From contig NZ_JANQDU010000001.1 of NCBI RefSeq assembly GCF_024723735.1, positions 310,001-374,000 of the forward strand: a stretch of DNA of 64,000 nucleotides. Direction: 5' to 3'. Within the stretch, counting starts at the first letter, position 1, and every line of letters begins with the position of its first letter. The notes under the pieces were generated by a model. The model worked only from the letters and a program-made list of their open reading frames with translations. It was not told where the DNA came from and searched no databases. Of the stretch, positions 29,475 through 39,117 are shown piece by piece. This DNA comes from Frigidibacter sp. ROC022. Lineage in GTDB: Bacteria; Pseudomonadota; Alphaproteobacteria; Rhodobacterales; Rhodobacteraceae. Both the position numbers and the translations under genes were made by a program.

Positions 29475-29525
29475 GCTGCCGGTTATGGCCTGTCCTTGGG
29501 CTTGCGTCCAGCGGTGCCGGGGGGC

Positions 29526-30191
29526 CTACTCCGCGCCCATCTCGTCAAGCACCCGCTGCGCCAGCGATCGGGTGACGGCCCGCGCCTCGGCCAGGGCCTC
29601 GGCATCCAGCCGCGCCACCAGCTCGGCGGCGGCGGCGAAACTGCGCGGCATCCGGGGCAGCAGCCAGGGCACCAGATCGCGCGGCGCCAGCAACTGCCGG
29701 TCCGAGAAGTGCTTGAGCAGGACGGCGGCCAACAGGGCATCGTCGGGCGGGGCGATACGCGCCAGCGCCGTGGCCTGCATCCGGCTGGCCAGATCGGGCA
29801 GGGCGACGGGCCAGCCGCTCGGCGGCACCCGGCCCGAGACCAGCAGCCGCCCGCCCTGGGCCAGCACCTCGTTGTGGAGATGGAACAGGGCCTCTTCGGC
29901 AGCGGCATCTCCGGCCAACCGGTCCACGTCCTCGACCACCGCATGGGCGCCGGGCGGCAGCGCGGGCCGCGTGCCGGGCGCGACCAGCACCGCCCCGGTC
30001 TCGGCCGCCCAGACCCGCGCCAGATGGGTCTTGCCGCAGCCCGCCGGTCCGATCAGCGCCAGCTTGCCCTCGGGCCAGTCGCGCCAGCCCGAGACCAGCC
30101 GCGCGGCCTCGGCATTGGCCGGGGCGACGTAGAAGTCGTTGCGGCCCAACGCCGGACGGGCGGGCAGGTCGAAGGTCAGCTGCCGGGCCAT
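29526..30191 (-). CDS. hdaA: DnaA-like ATPase, Hda/RIDA-type replication regulator
   Basis: A 221-residue AAA+ protein homologous to the central part of DnaA but without the DNA-binding domain IV, matching Hda. Hda with the sliding clamp promotes hydrolysis of DnaA-bound ATP. The opening QLTFDLP near residues 4-10 is a clamp-binding QLxLDLP-type peptide. Walker A GPAGCGKTH is near residue 48, the Walker B-like VVEDVDR near 86, and the sensor II-like region is at the C-terminus. Length and order match alphaproteobacterial HdaA. It lies between ppk1 and the PerM-type transporter gene on the same strand. Confidence 0.85.
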   Translation of the reverse strand: MARQLTFDLPARPALGRNDFYVAPANAEAARLVSGWRDWPEGKLALIGPAGCGKTHLARVWAAETGAVLVAPGTRPALPPGAHAVVEDVDRLAGDAAAEEALFHLHNEVLAQGGRLLVSGRVPPSGWPVALPDLASRMQATALARIAPPDDALLAAVLLKHFSDRQLLAPRDLVPWLLPRMPRSFAAAAELVARLDAEALAEARAVTRSLAQRVLDEMGAE

Positions 30192-30220
30192 TCAATGCCG
30201 AGGGAGGATGCGGGCCGGAT

Positions 30221-31291
30221 TCATGGTTCGGCCTCGTGATCGGTGCTGCCGCGATAGAGCGAGCTTTCGCGGTACTGTTCCAGCCCGAAGCGGGTGATGA
30301 CGCCCAGCGAGGCGGCGACCGGCACCGCGACCAGCATCCCGACAAAGCCGAACAGCGTGCCGAAGGCCGACAGCGCAAAGATCAGCCAGACCGGGTGCAG
30401 CCCGACCGACTGGCCGACCAGCTTGGGGGTCAGGATGTTGCCCTCGGCGAACTGGCCGAAGAAGAATATCCCCGCCACCGTGACGATCCACCACCATTCG
30501 CCCCAGTACTGGAAGAAGGCCAGCCCGATGGCCATGACCCCACCGACCAGGGCGCCGACATAGGGAATGAAGGTCAGCAGCCCGGCCAGGGCGCCGATCA
30601 GGGCGCCGAACTGCAGCCCGACCAGCATCAGCGCCAGCGCGTAGAAGGTCCCCAGAATCAGGCAGACCGTGCCCTGACCGCGGATGAACGAGGCCAGGGT
30701 GCGGTCGATGTCGCGTGCGACCTCGCGGATCACCGGCGCATGTTCGCGGGGCAGCAGTGCGTCGAGCCGTTGCAGCATCCGGTCCCAGTCCAGCAGCAGG
30801 TAGAAGGTGATCACCGGCACCAGCACCAGCAGCACGATCCCGTTGACCAGCGACAGCGCCGAGGAGACCAGCCCCTGCACCAGTTCCCCGCCGCGCGACC
30901 GGATCAGCTCGGCCAGCGAGTTCAGCGATTGCCGCAGCGTCGATCCCTCGTCGAGGATCGAGGGGAAGCGCTCGGTCACGAAGGCCTGCAGGCTGGCGAC
31001 CAGCTTCGGCACGGTCTCGACCAGCCCGGCGGTCTGGGTCACCAGCGTCGGCACCACCAGCAGCACCGCCAGGGCGAAGAACAGCAGTCCGACAAGGGTG
31101 ATCGTCACCGTCGCCGCGGCGCGGCTCAGGCCCAGCTTCTGCAGCCGGTCGGCAATCGGATCGAGCACATAGGCAATCGCCCCGCCCAGCACGAAGGGCA
31201 GGATCACGTTGCCCAGCGTGTAGAGCACCAGGAAGACCACCGCGGCCGCGGCTCCCCAGTATTGCACCTGTTGTCGGACCGGCAGAGCCAT
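30221..31291 (-). CDS. PerM/AI-2E-family inner-membrane transporter
   Basis: A 356-residue protein of the AI-2E transporter (PerM) family. About seven to eight membrane spans flank a large amphipathic central segment at about 95-150. Conserved late motifs include [29 protein letters not shown] and a C-terminal span with [23 protein letters not shown], both typical. The start at 31291 follows GAGG and begins the family consensus; an ATG 17 codons upstream adds a basic tail. Substrates in this broad family differ. It overlaps no neighbour and ends 30 bases upstream of the Hda-like gene, in a likely operon with it. Confidence 0.83.
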   Translation of the reverse strand: MALPVRQQVQYWGAAAAVVFLVLYTLGNVILPFVLGGAIAYVLDPIADRLQKLGLSRAAATVTITLVGLLFFALAVLLVVPTLVTQTAGLVETVPKLVASLQAFVTERFPSILDEGSTLRQSLNSLAELIRSRGGELVQGLVSSALSLVNGIVLLVLVPVITFYLLLDWDRMLQRLDALLPREHAPVIREVARDIDRTLASFIRGQGTVCLILGTFYALALMLVGLQFGALIGALAGLLTFIPYVGALVGGVMAIGLAFFQYWGEWWWIVTVAGIFFFGQFAEGNILTPKLVGQSVGLHPVWLIFALSAFGTLFGFVGMLVAVPVAASLGVITRFGLEQYRESSLYRGSTDHEAEP

Positions 31292-31485
31292 TGCGCCTCG
31301 CTTGTTCCCTCTGCGTATCGCCCGGCGCGTCGATTCAATCAAGGCCGCAGGGGAGCGGGTGCCGGATTCCGGGCGCTCCGCCTGCCGTGGAAGGCCGGGC
31401 GCGCTCCATCCCGCGGTGTTCCGGTGCTTGCCTGCCTTTCAGGCTTGGCTTAGACCCGCCGGAAACCTGTCGTGAAGGACCGTCC

Positions 31486-32820
31486 ATGCGCCTGACCCGT
31501 TACTTTCTGCCCGTGCTCAAGGAAACTCCTGCCGAGGCACAGATTGTCTCGCACCGGCTGATGCTGCGCGCCGGAATGATCCGCCAGCAGGCGGCGGGGA
31601 TCTATTCCTGGCTGCCGCTGGGCTACAAGGTCCTGCGGCGGATCGAACAGATCGTCCATGAAGAGCAGCAGCGCGCCGGGCATATCCCGCTGCTGATGCC
31701 GACGCTGCAACCGGCCGATCTCTGGCGCGAAAGCGGGCGTTACGACGATTACGGCGAGGAAATGCTGCGGATTCGCGACCGGCATGACCGCGACATGCTT
31801 TACGGTCCGACCAACGAGGAGATGATCACCGACATCTTCCGCAGCCATGTCACGAGCTACAAGGAGCTGCCGCTGACGCTCTACCACATCCAGTGGAAGT
31901 TCCGCGACGAGGTGCGGCCGCGCTTCGGCGTGATGCGGGGGCGCGAGTTCCTGATGAAGGACGGCTACAATTTCGACCTCGACCGTGAAGCCGCGCTGCA
32001 CGCCTACAACCGCCATATGGTCAGCTATCTGCGCACCTACGAGCGGATGGGGCTGACCGCGATCCCGATGCGCGCCGATTCCGGCCCGATCGGCGGTGAC
32101 GACACGCATGAATTCCTGGTGCTCGCCTCAACCGGCGAATCCGAGGTGTTCTTCGACAGTGCGGTGACCGAGCTGCGTCTGGGCGACCGCGAGATCGACT
32201 ATGACGACCGCGAACAGGTCGCTTCGGTCTGTGCCGAGTTCACCAGCGTCTATGCCCGCACCGACGAGACCCACGACGCCGCCCTGTTCGAGACGATCCC
32301 GGAAGAGCGCCGCAAGGTGGCCCGCGGCATCGAGGTCGGGCAGATCTTCTATTTCGGTACCAAGTATTCCGAACCGATGGGCGCCACCGTGGTGACCGAC
32401 ACCGGCGAAAGGGTGCCGGTGCATATGGGCAGCCATGGCATCGGGGTCAGCCGGCTTCTGGGCGCGATCATCGAGGCCAGCCATGACGACAAGGGCATCA
32501 TCTGGCCGGAAGGCGTCACCCCCTTCGATGTCGGCATCTGCAACCTCAAGCAGGGCGATGCGGGCACCGATGCGGCCTGCGACCAGCTCTATGCCGGGCT
32601 GAAGGCGCGCGGGCTCGACCCGCTCTACGACGACCGCGACGAGCGGGCCGGAGCGAAGTTCGCCACCATGGACCTGATCGGCCTGCCCTGGCGGCTCACC
32701 GTCGGGCCGCGCGGGCTGGCGCAGGGCAAGGTCGAGCTGACTTCGCGCCGCACCGGCGAGAGCGAGGAGATGGGGCTCGAAGCGGCAGTGGACCGCTTGG
32801 CGCAGATCTACGGGCGCTGA
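31486..32820 (+). CDS. proS: prolyl-tRNA synthetase, short alphaproteobacterial type
   Basis: A 444-residue class II aminoacyl-tRNA synthetase that charges tRNA-Pro. Motif 1 region [12 protein letters not shown] is near 40-51, motif 2 [20 protein letters not shown] near 144-163, and motif 3 [13 protein letters not shown] near 317-329. It lacks the roughly 180-residue editing insertion of the E. coli enzyme, which is usual for alphaproteobacteria; editing is then done by a separate protein. AAGGAC precedes the ATG at 31486; an upstream in-frame ATG would overlap the transporter start and is unlikely. Confidence 0.95.
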   Translation: MRLTRYFLPVLKETPAEAQIVSHRLMLRAGMIRQQAAGIYSWLPLGYKVLRRIEQIVHEEQQRAGHIPLLMPTLQPADLWRESGRYDDYGEEMLRIRDRHDRDMLYGPTNEEMITDIFRSHVTSYKELPLTLYHIQWKFRDEVRPRFGVMRGREFLMKDGYNFDLDREAALHAYNRHMVSYLRTYERMGLTAIPMRADSGPIGGDDTHEFLVLASTGESEVFFDSAVTELRLGDREIDYDDREQVASVCAEFTSVYARTDETHDAALFETIPEERRKVARGIEVGQIFYFGTKYSEPMGATVVTDTGERVPVHMGSHGIGVSRLLGAIIEASHDDKGIIWPEGVTPFDVGICNLKQGDAGTDAACDQLYAGLKARGLDPLYDDRDERAGAKFATMDLIGLPWRLTVGPRGLAQGKVELTSRRTGESEEMGLEAAVDRLAQIYGR

Positions 32821-32837
32821 CCGGGGAGGGGGGCGGC

Positions 32838-33581
32838 ATGGCGATTCCGCCCGACGACCTGGAAGGCTGGCTCGAACTGTCGCGGGCCCGGCTTCTGCAA
32901 ATGCCGCCACGCGAGGGTCTGGCCGAACTGAAGGCGTTGCTTGAAGGCTGGCTGGATCACCGGCATTTCGTCGCCGGGGATGACGACGGACTGGCCCAAG
33001 CCTTCAGCCGCCATTTCTTCGACCATGTCCGCACGGCCATGGGCAGCGCCGAGATGCGGCCCTGGCACGAATACCTGGCCGACGATCCGGCACCGGTGGC
33101 CCGCTTCTATGAACTGTTCGCGCGTTTCGCCGCCGATCCCGCCCATCGGGGCAAGGCCACACCCCGGCCGCCGCCCCGGCCCGAGCCGGCACTGACCCGG
33201 CCGTCGCTGCTGGAAACCCTGCAGGGCTTCCGGACCCCGGAGAACCGCCCCGGCACCGGCGACATCGCCAGTTTGCAAAGTTTCTGCCAGGGCTGGGCCG
33301 CACATTGCAAAGCGGTTCCCTTCGCGCATGACCCCTTTGCCCGGGAGTTCTTCACCAGCTTCGATCCCTGGCTGGCTTGGGCGACCGGCAGCAGGCGACA
33401 GGGTGACTGGGCAGCGCAGATCGCCGCAGTCGCCGGAGACGAGGAGCCCTATGCCGTGTTCTTCCGGCTGCTCGAACGATACCGTCGGCGGCTGCGGGAC
33501 ATCGTCGACAAATGGAGCCCGGCGCTTGGCGACAGCGTGGTGCCGGACCGTTTTCAGCCGGGCGGCGCCGCGAAGACATAG
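32838..33581 (+). CDS. hypothetical protein
   Basis: A 247-residue soluble protein, helix-rich, with many Trp, Phe and His residues (YELFARFAADPAH, DPWLAWATGSRR) and a Pro-rich hinge near 110-120. No known motif is visible. It begins 17 bases after the proS stop with a GGAGGGGGG ribosome site, so it is probably co-transcribed with proS. Its 3' end overlaps the convergent membrane-protein gene by 28 bases. Function unknown. Confidence 0.6.
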   Translation: MAIPPDDLEGWLELSRARLLQMPPREGLAELKALLEGWLDHRHFVAGDDDGLAQAFSRHFFDHVRTAMGSAEMRPWHEYLADDPAPVARFYELFARFAADPAHRGKATPRPPPRPEPALTRPSLLETLQGFRTPENRPGTGDIASLQSFCQGWAAHCKAVPFAHDPFAREFFTSFDPWLAWATGSRRQGDWAAQIAAVAGDEEPYAVFFRLLERYRRRLRDIVDKWSPALGDSVVPDRFQPGGAAKT

Positions 33582-34231
33582 TGGATCACCACGATGTCCA
33601 GCGCGTAGTAGCTCCAGTGGATCGCGTAGGAGATCAGGAAGCCGAGCCGCTTCCTGAGCAGCAGCCAGGGCACCACCGCGCCAAAGATCGTGGCAGCCAG
33701 CGCGTAGCGGGCGACATAAAGCGGATTGTCGCCGTTCAGTGCCAGGGTCAGGTGGAACCCGCCGAACAGCAGCGCCGTCAGCCCCATGATCCGGCGCAGC
33801 GGCAGTTGCAGGCTGTTCAGCGCCAGGACAAGCGCCGCGATCAGGATCTGCTGGAACAGGATTTCCACCGATTTCGGCAGGAAATACCAGCTGCTGGCAT
33901 AGTAGAACTCGACCGGGGTCTGGTCCCAGGTCCATTCGGTGGCCGGCAGCCTGGGCAGCACGATCAGCGCATAGCCGGTGAAGATCACGGCCACGGTGGC
34001 GGTGGCGACGACCGCGCCCTGCGGAATTGCGGGCCCGGCCCAGCCGATGAAGGCGCGGCGGAACACCAGGTAGACCACCAGCGCCCAGGCGGCATAGTAG
34101 AAGGCATAGATGATCGGCGCGTCGTTATAGCCGATTTCGGCACCCAGCCAGGGCGCCAGCCGGAAATAGCCGACCGAGGCCAGGCTCCAGGCCGTCGCGA
34201 TCAGGGCAATGGTGAACAGCAGACGCGACAT
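33554..34231 (-). CDS. polytopic membrane protein, possibly CPBP-like
   Basis: A 225-residue protein with six or seven membrane spans. The segment VEILFQQILIAALVLAL followed by LTALLFGGFHLTLALNG and then LISYAIHWSYYALDIVV resembles the three-motif layout of CPBP (Abi) intramembrane proteases. However, the EExxxR of motif 1 is replaced by FQQILIAA, so catalytic activity is doubtful and the link is inference. The ribosome site is poor: AGGA touches the ATG. It converges on and overlaps the preceding gene. Confidence 0.55.
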   Translation of the reverse strand: MSRLLFTIALIATAWSLASVGYFRLAPWLGAEIGYNDAPIIYAFYYAAWALVVYLVFRRAFIGWAGPAIPQGAVVATATVAVIFTGYALIVLPRLPATEWTWDQTPVEFYYASSWYFLPKSVEILFQQILIAALVLALNSLQLPLRRIMGLTALLFGGFHLTLALNGDNPLYVARYALAATIFGAVVPWLLLRKRLGFLISYAIHWSYYALDIVVIHYVFAAPPG

Positions 34232-34357
34232 TCCTGATGGCTAGGCGCTGCCGTGGCCGAGGTAAAGCGCATGTGTCCGCGGCCGGATGCCGCGCTACGG
34301 GCGCTTGATCCTGACCTAATTACTCGGATATGTAGCGGCATCTGCCGGGAGTCTCCT

Positions 34358-35524
34358 TTGCCGTCCCTCATCCGAACATCCGTTTTCGTCGCGCTGGCCT
34401 CAACGTTCGGCTTTCTGCCGGTTCTGGCGGGCAGCGGGCCGGGCGATGCCCAACCCTATGACAGTCTCGAGGCCTGGGGCGAGGCGTTGTTCTTCGACCC
34501 CAATCTCTCGGCCAATCGCAGCCAGAGCTGCGCCAGCTGTCACGACCCTGCCGCGGGCTTCGTCGATCCGCGCGAGGCGGCTCCGGGGGCGGCGGCCTCG
34601 CTGGGCGATGACGGGGTCAGCCTGGGCGACCGGAATGCGCCCACGGCGGCCTATGCGGCGCTGACCCCCGAGTTCGGCCGCGATGCCGAGGGCGAATGGG
34701 TCGGCGGCCAGTTCCTCGACGGCCGCGCCGCGACCCTGGAAGCCCAGGCCGAGGGGCCGATCTTGAATCCGATCGAGATGGGGATGCCGGATATCGAGTC
34801 GGTGCTGGCCCGGTTGCAGGAAGACCCGCAGCATGCCGCGACGCTTCGGGCGCGGCTGGGCGACAAGGCCGACGACCCGAAGGCCGCCTATGCCGAGATC
34901 ACCGCCGCCATCGCCGCCTTCGAACGCACCGAGCAGTTCCAGCCCTTCGATTCCAAATACGACCGCTACCTGCGCGGCGAGGTCAAGCTGACGGATGAAG
35001 AGGAACTGGGGCGGCTGCTGTTCTTCTCGAAGCAGTTCACCAATTGCAACATCTGCCACCAGGTCGGGACCTCTCAGGTGGCAGAGAACGAGACCTTTTC
35101 GAACTATCGCTATTTCAACATCGGTGTTCCCGAGAATACCGCGCTGCGCGAGGCGAATGGCCAGGCCGGGGTCGTGGACCATGGCCTGCTGCAGAATCCG
35201 GCGGTGGACGATCCCGAGGCCGACGGCCGTTTCAAGGTTCCCACCTTGCGCAACGTGGCGGTCACCGGTCCCTACATGCACAACGGGGTCTTTGCCGATC
35301 TCGAGACCGTGGTGCGGTTCTACAACCACTACAACTCGCGTCGCCCCGAGGCCCAGATCAACCCCGAGACCGGGCTGCCCTGGGGGCCGCCGGAAGTGCC
35401 CGGAACCGTGGCGATGACCGAACTCGAGACCGGCCCGGCGCTGGACGACCAGCGGATCGCGGCGATCGTGGCCTTTCTCAAGACGCTCACCGACTCGCGT
35501 TACGAGTATCTGCTGGACAAGTAG
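34358..35524 (+). CDS. di-heme cytochrome c peroxidase (CcpA/MauG family)
   Basis: A 388-residue periplasmic di-heme protein that reduces hydrogen peroxide, or oxidises a partner as MauG does. The signal peptide covers about 1-24. Haem-binding CASCH is at 58-62 and CNICH at 230-234. Later motifs KVPTLRNVAVTGPYMHNG and VVRFYNHY are typical of the family. The start is a TTG six bases after GGGAG; an in-frame GTG 35 codons upstream adds a non-signal N-terminus, so I prefer TTG. No MauG-type amine dehydrogenase genes are nearby, favouring a peroxidase. It sits between unknown genes and the Lol genes. Confidence 0.85.
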   Translation: MPSLIRTSVFVALASTFGFLPVLAGSGPGDAQPYDSLEAWGEALFFDPNLSANRSQSCASCHDPAAGFVDPREAAPGAAASLGDDGVSLGDRNAPTAAYAALTPEFGRDAEGEWVGGQFLDGRAATLEAQAEGPILNPIEMGMPDIESVLARLQEDPQHAATLRARLGDKADDPKAAYAEITAAIAAFERTEQFQPFDSKYDRYLRGEVKLTDEEELGRLLFFSKQFTNCNICHQVGTSQVAENETFSNYRYFNIGVPENTALREANGQAGVVDHGLLQNPAVDDPEADGRFKVPTLRNVAVTGPYMHNGVFADLETVVRFYNHYNSRRPEAQINPETGLPWGPPEVPGTVAMTELETGPALDDQRIAAIVAFLKTLTDSRYEYLLDK

Positions 35525-35565
35525 CGACCATGCGCAGCCGGGGCAGGTGTCGCGCTTGCCGAGGG

Positions 35566-35602
35566 GGCAGGAGCCTCCGGCGGGGATATTTTCAAGGTGA
35601 AG
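35566..35602 (+). repeat. intergenic repeat element, copy 1
   Basis: This 37-base stretch shares its first 26 bases exactly with a copy at 61814 and ends in a related AAGGTGAAG. The shared core contains GGAGCCTCCGGCGGGGATAT. It follows the stop of the peroxidase gene by about 40 bases. Similar elements recur between genes in Rhodobacteraceae genomes as I recall them; origin and role unknown. Confidence 0.7.
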
Positions 35603-35743
35603 CCGGACGCGGCGGCCCGGACCGGGGCGCGCGGCGGTTCTGGCGCGAAGGTGATCGACGGTGCGGGCGCGATGCGTCCGCGAAGCATTGACCTCGGGCG
35701 GTCCGGCGTCCACCTTCCGCGCCGACAGCGACAGGAGCCGCGC

Positions 35744-37024
35744 TTGGCCACATTGCCCTTTGCCCGATACGAGTGGATGATCGCCTGGCGCTATCTGCGC
35801 GCCCGCCGCGCCGAGGGCGGGGTCTCGGTGATGACCTGGATCAGTCTGATCGGCATCACCCTGGCGGTGGCGGCACTGATCATCACCATGGCGGTGCGGG
35901 CCGGGTTCCGGACCGAATTCGTCGATACGATCCTCGGCGCCAATGCCCATGTCACGGTCTATTCCCCGGTCTACGTGACCGACAGCGGCCAGACCACGCG
36001 GGCGATCTATGGCTATGAGGAGATGGCCCGGCGGCTGGCGGCGGTTCCGGGCGTGACCCGGGCGGCGCCGCTGGTCAAGGGTCAGGTGATGGCCAACCTG
36101 CGCGGCAACAATGCCGGGGTCGAGGTCTTCGGGATCGAGAAGTCCGACCTGCTGACCATCCCCCGGATCGCCCATCCCGAGGACAGCCTGGGCAGTCTCG
36201 ACCGGTTCGGCGAGGGTATCGCCATCGGATCGGGCGTGGCGCGGGAACTGGGGGTAGGGATCGGCGACCGGATCAAGATCATCTCGCCCAACGGGGTCCG
36301 CACCGCCCTGGGCACCAGCCCGCGGGTCGGTGTCTACGAGGTGGTCTACATCTTCACCGCCGGCCGCTACGACATCGACCGGACGCGGGTCTACATGCCC
36401 TTCGCCGAGGCGCAGAGCTTCTTCAACCGCGAGGGCGCGGCCGACGAGATCGAGGTCATGGTGGAAGACCCCGACCGGGTGGACGAAATGGGCCCGGCGC
36501 TGATCGATGCGGCGGGCAAGGGAATGCTGCTGTGGTCCTGGCGCGATGCCTCGGGCGCCTATCTGCGGGCGCTGGCGATCGAGGACACGGTGATGTTCGT
36601 GCTGATGGCGATCCTGGTGCTGATCGCCTCGCTCAACATCATTTCCGGGCTGGTGATGCTGGTCAAGAACAAGGGCCGCGACATCGGCATCCTGCGCACC
36701 GTCGGTCTGACCGAGGGCGCGATCCTGCGGGTGTTCTTCCTCTGCGGCTCGCTGGTCGGCCTGCTGGGTACCTGCTTCGGGGTCATTCTCGGCTGTCTCT
36801 TCGCGATCTATTTCGACCCGATCCTGGCCTTCGTGAACGGTGCCTCGGGCGGCGGGGTCTGGGATGCGTCGATCCGCGGCATCTACCGGCTGCCGGCGCA
36901 GCTGCAACTGCATGACGTGCTGAGCGCGGTGAGCCTGAGCCTGGTCCTGTCCTTCGGCATCACCATCTTTCCGGCCCGCCGCGCGGCACGGATGAACCCG
37001 GTCGAGGCGTTGCGTTATGAGTGA
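35744..37024 (+). CDS. lolC: lipoprotein-releasing system permease, LolC/LolE family
   Basis: A 426-residue inner-membrane permease that, with LolD, extracts lipoproteins from the inner membrane for transfer to LolA. The first span follows an amphipathic start ([14 protein letters not shown]). A periplasmic domain of about 220 residues follows, and three spans fill the last third, ending in the conserved [17 protein letters not shown]. The start is read as TTG at 35744 because AGGAG lies six bases upstream and the upstream frame is shadow sequence; an ATG at 35777 would be an alternative. It overlaps lolD by eight bases. Only one LolC/E-type gene is present here, as is common in alphaproteobacteria. 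Confidence 0.87.
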   Translation: MATLPFARYEWMIAWRYLRARRAEGGVSVMTWISLIGITLAVAALIITMAVRAGFRTEFVDTILGANAHVTVYSPVYVTDSGQTTRAIYGYEEMARRLAAVPGVTRAAPLVKGQVMANLRGNNAGVEVFGIEKSDLLTIPRIAHPEDSLGSLDRFGEGIAIGSGVARELGVGIGDRIKIISPNGVRTALGTSPRVGVYEVVYIFTAGRYDIDRTRVYMPFAEAQSFFNREGAADEIEVMVEDPDRVDEMGPALIDAAGKGMLLWSWRDASGAYLRALAIEDTVMFVLMAILVLIASLNIISGLVMLVKNKGRDIGILRTVGLTEGAILRVFFLCGSLVGLLGTCFGVILGCLFAIYFDPILAFVNGASGGGVWDASIRGIYRLPAQLQLHDVLSAVSLSLVLSFGITIFPARRAARMNPVEALRYE

Positions 37025-37700
37025 GGCGATCCTGAGACTGGACGCGATCCGGAAGAGCTACAATCCCGGAAAGCCGAATGAGGTCAAGGTCCTGGACGGC
37101 GCCGCGATCAGCGTGGCGGCGGGCGAGATGGTGGCATTGGTGGCACCGTCGGGGGCCGGGAAATCGACGCTGCTGCATATCTCGGGCCTGCTCGACACGC
37201 CCGACTCGGGCAAGGTCGTGCTGGCCGGGCGCGAGATGGGCGGCCTGTCGGATCGCAAGCGCACCGAGGCGCGGCGGCGCGAGGTGGGCTTTGTCTACCA
37301 GTTCCACCATCTGCTGCCCGAGTTCTCGGCACTGGAAAACGTGGTGCTGCCGCAACTGGCCAATGGCGTGCCCCGGGCCGAGGCCATGGCGCGGGGGCGC
37401 GAGCTGCTCGACAAGGTCGGAGTGGCGCCGCGCGCCGATCACCGGCCGGCGGAACTGTCGGGCGGCGAGCAGCAGCGGGTCGCCTTCTGCCGGGCGCTGG
37501 CCAACAAGCCGCGCCTGCTCCTGGCCGACGAGCCGACCGGCAATCTCGATCCGGGCACCTCGGGGCTGGTCTTCGAGGCATTGACCCTTCTGGTGCGCGG
37601 CACCGGGCTGGCAGCGCTGATCGCGACGCATAACCTGGAACTGGCCGCGAAGATGGACCGCGTGGTGCGGCTGGAGGCCGGGAAGGTCGTCGCCGGCTGA
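37017..37700 (+). CDS. lolD: lipoprotein-releasing system ATPase
   Basis: A 227-residue ABC ATPase that powers the LolC/E permease. Walker A PSGAGKST is at residues 44-51, the signature LSGGEQQR near 147 and Walker [13 protein letters not shown] near 167, with the H-loop His in THNLE near 203. The LolD-type [19 protein letters not shown]-loop segment is also present. It overlaps the permease gene by eight bases, giving coupled translation. The length is normal. Confidence 0.92.
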   Translation: MSEAILRLDAIRKSYNPGKPNEVKVLDGAAISVAAGEMVALVAPSGAGKSTLLHISGLLDTPDSGKVVLAGREMGGLSDRKRTEARRREVGFVYQFHHLLPEFSALENVVLPQLANGVPRAEAMARGRELLDKVGVAPRADHRPAELSGGEQQRVAFCRALANKPRLLLADEPTGNLDPGTSGLVFEALTLLVRGTGLAALIATHNLELAAKMDRVVRLEAGKVVAG

Positions 37701-37822
37701 GCCGTCCGGTGCGGGGCGGCACCACTGTGTTGCCGCAGCGGCGACAATCCGCGCCGGAGTCCTGTTGACCGCCATCAGGGCGTCTGTTCCAGTTTCTGCC
37801 GGATTTCACGAGGCTGGCCGGC

Positions 37823-38548
37823 ATGGAACTCTTGCTGCTGATGGGGACGCTGATGATCGGTTCGCTGGCCGGGCTGGTCCTGAATGCGGCCGGCAATGAC
37901 GACGAGGATGAGCCGCAGCCGGAAATGGCCGATACCGGGACCGGGCTGCTGGCCTTTGCCGACGATGCGGATGGCGACGATGCGCCCGACCGGGACGGTA
38001 TTGCGGCAGAGGGCGATCCGCAGGGCGATCCTGAGGATGCGCCATCGGGTGCCGGGACCGAAGCCGATGCCGAGGGCCCGGAGGCCGAGAGCAAAACCCC
38101 GGACGATGGTCCGGGTGTCGGAAGTCTTGCCGCCGCACGGTCGGAACCAGTCACGCCGGCCATGCCGACGGACGATCCGGCTGGGGTGCTCGATGCAGCG
38201 GAGTCGGATGGTGGGGAGGTCGATCCCGTGGCGCAGGCGGCTCCCCTCCCGGACGCGAAGGGCGCAACGCTGCTGCCCCCGGACCCGGCGGAGACCGGCG
38301 CAGGCGAACCGGTCGGCTTCTTCCTGCCGCCCGGGGCCAGCGGCAATGTCGCGACGATCCACGGGTTCGATCCCGGCACCGACCTCCTGTCGCTGGACCA
38401 TACCGGCCCGACCGCGCCCGTGGTGGTCGCGGAAGCCGCGCAGGGGGATGACTGGGTGGTGCAGTTCGACAATGGCGACACGCTGCGGCTGGCCGGCGTG
38501 TCGGGGCCGGTGGCCGGCCTGCTGGTCTGGCAGCCGGTCGGCGCCTGA
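37823..38548 (+). CDS. acidic protein with one membrane span and an RTX-like C-terminus
   Basis: A 241-residue protein, strongly acidic. A single N-terminal span (MELLLLMGTLMIGSLAGLVL) anchors it. Residues about 25-150 are disordered and Asp/Glu/Pro-rich. The last 80 residues (GFDPGTDLLSLDHTG, then DDWVVQFDNGDTLRLAGV) resemble the beta-strand segment found at the end of many secreted calcium-binding proteins of this order, without the GGxGxD repeats themselves. Function unknown. It lies 122 bases after lolD. Confidence 0.6.
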   Translation: MELLLLMGTLMIGSLAGLVLNAAGNDDEDEPQPEMADTGTGLLAFADDADGDDAPDRDGIAAEGDPQGDPEDAPSGAGTEADAEGPEAESKTPDDGPGVGSLAAARSEPVTPAMPTDDPAGVLDAAESDGGEVDPVAQAAPLPDAKGATLLPPDPAETGAGEPVGFFLPPGASGNVATIHGFDPGTDLLSLDHTGPTAPVVVAEAAQGDDWVVQFDNGDTLRLAGVSGPVAGLLVWQPVGA

Positions 38549-38643
38549 TCCCCGGCGTCGCCAGCAAGAGGCCGCTTGATCCAGGTCAAGGCCGTGGCCA
38601 TCGCCGGCGCAGATGATAGGGTGCGAACAGGATCGGAGTACCC

Positions 38644-39066
38644 ATGCGCCCTGTCATCATTCTTCTTCCCGCCGCTCTCGCCGCCGCCTCCTTGCTGGCC
38701 TGTGTGCCGGTCGAGCCGCAGGTGACCGCCCGGCAGGACTACAAGACCTTCTGTGTCAACTGCCATGGCGAGGACGGCAGGGGAGACGGCATCCTGGCCG
38801 CCTCGCTGTCGCCGCCACCCGCCGACCTGACCCAGATCGCGGCGCGCAACGGCGGGACCTTCCCGACGACTCAGGTCATGTCGGTGATCGACGGCTACAC
38901 CCGGGGCCAGCATGCCAATGCGGTCAGGACCGAGATGATGCCGGAATTCGGCACCCTGCTGGAAGGCCGCAGCGTGCTCTACGACGACGGGCTGGGCGGA
39001 CCGCCGGTCCCGGTGCCCGAGCGGTTGCTGCAACTGGCCCAGTATCTCGAGCGCATGCAGGACTAG
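38644..39066 (+). CDS. lipoprotein-like class I cytochrome c
   Basis: A 140-residue protein with a lipoprotein-type signal ending LLAC, acceptor Cys at residue 20. Haem c attaches at CVNCH, residues 37-41. The sixth ligand is probably a Met within EMMPEFG near residue 99. The protein is therefore likely a membrane-anchored periplasmic electron carrier. A GGAG ribosome site precedes the ATG. The next gene encodes a related soluble cytochrome, 51 bases on. Confidence 0.8.
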   Translation: MRPVIILLPAALAAASLLACVPVEPQVTARQDYKTFCVNCHGEDGRGDGILAASLSPPPADLTQIAARNGGTFPTTQVMSVIDGYTRGQHANAVRTEMMPEFGTLLEGRSVLYDDGLGGPPVPVPERLLQLAQYLERMQD

Positions 39067-39117
39067 GGACCCATGGCCGTGTCCGGTGGGCGGGGCGATA
39101 TCCGAGGAGAACGACAG

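Noticed and set aside
35597-35743. Upstream start for the LolC/E-type permease
   Set aside because: The extra 49 residues are Arg/Gly-rich shadow sequence overlapping the intergenic repeat element.
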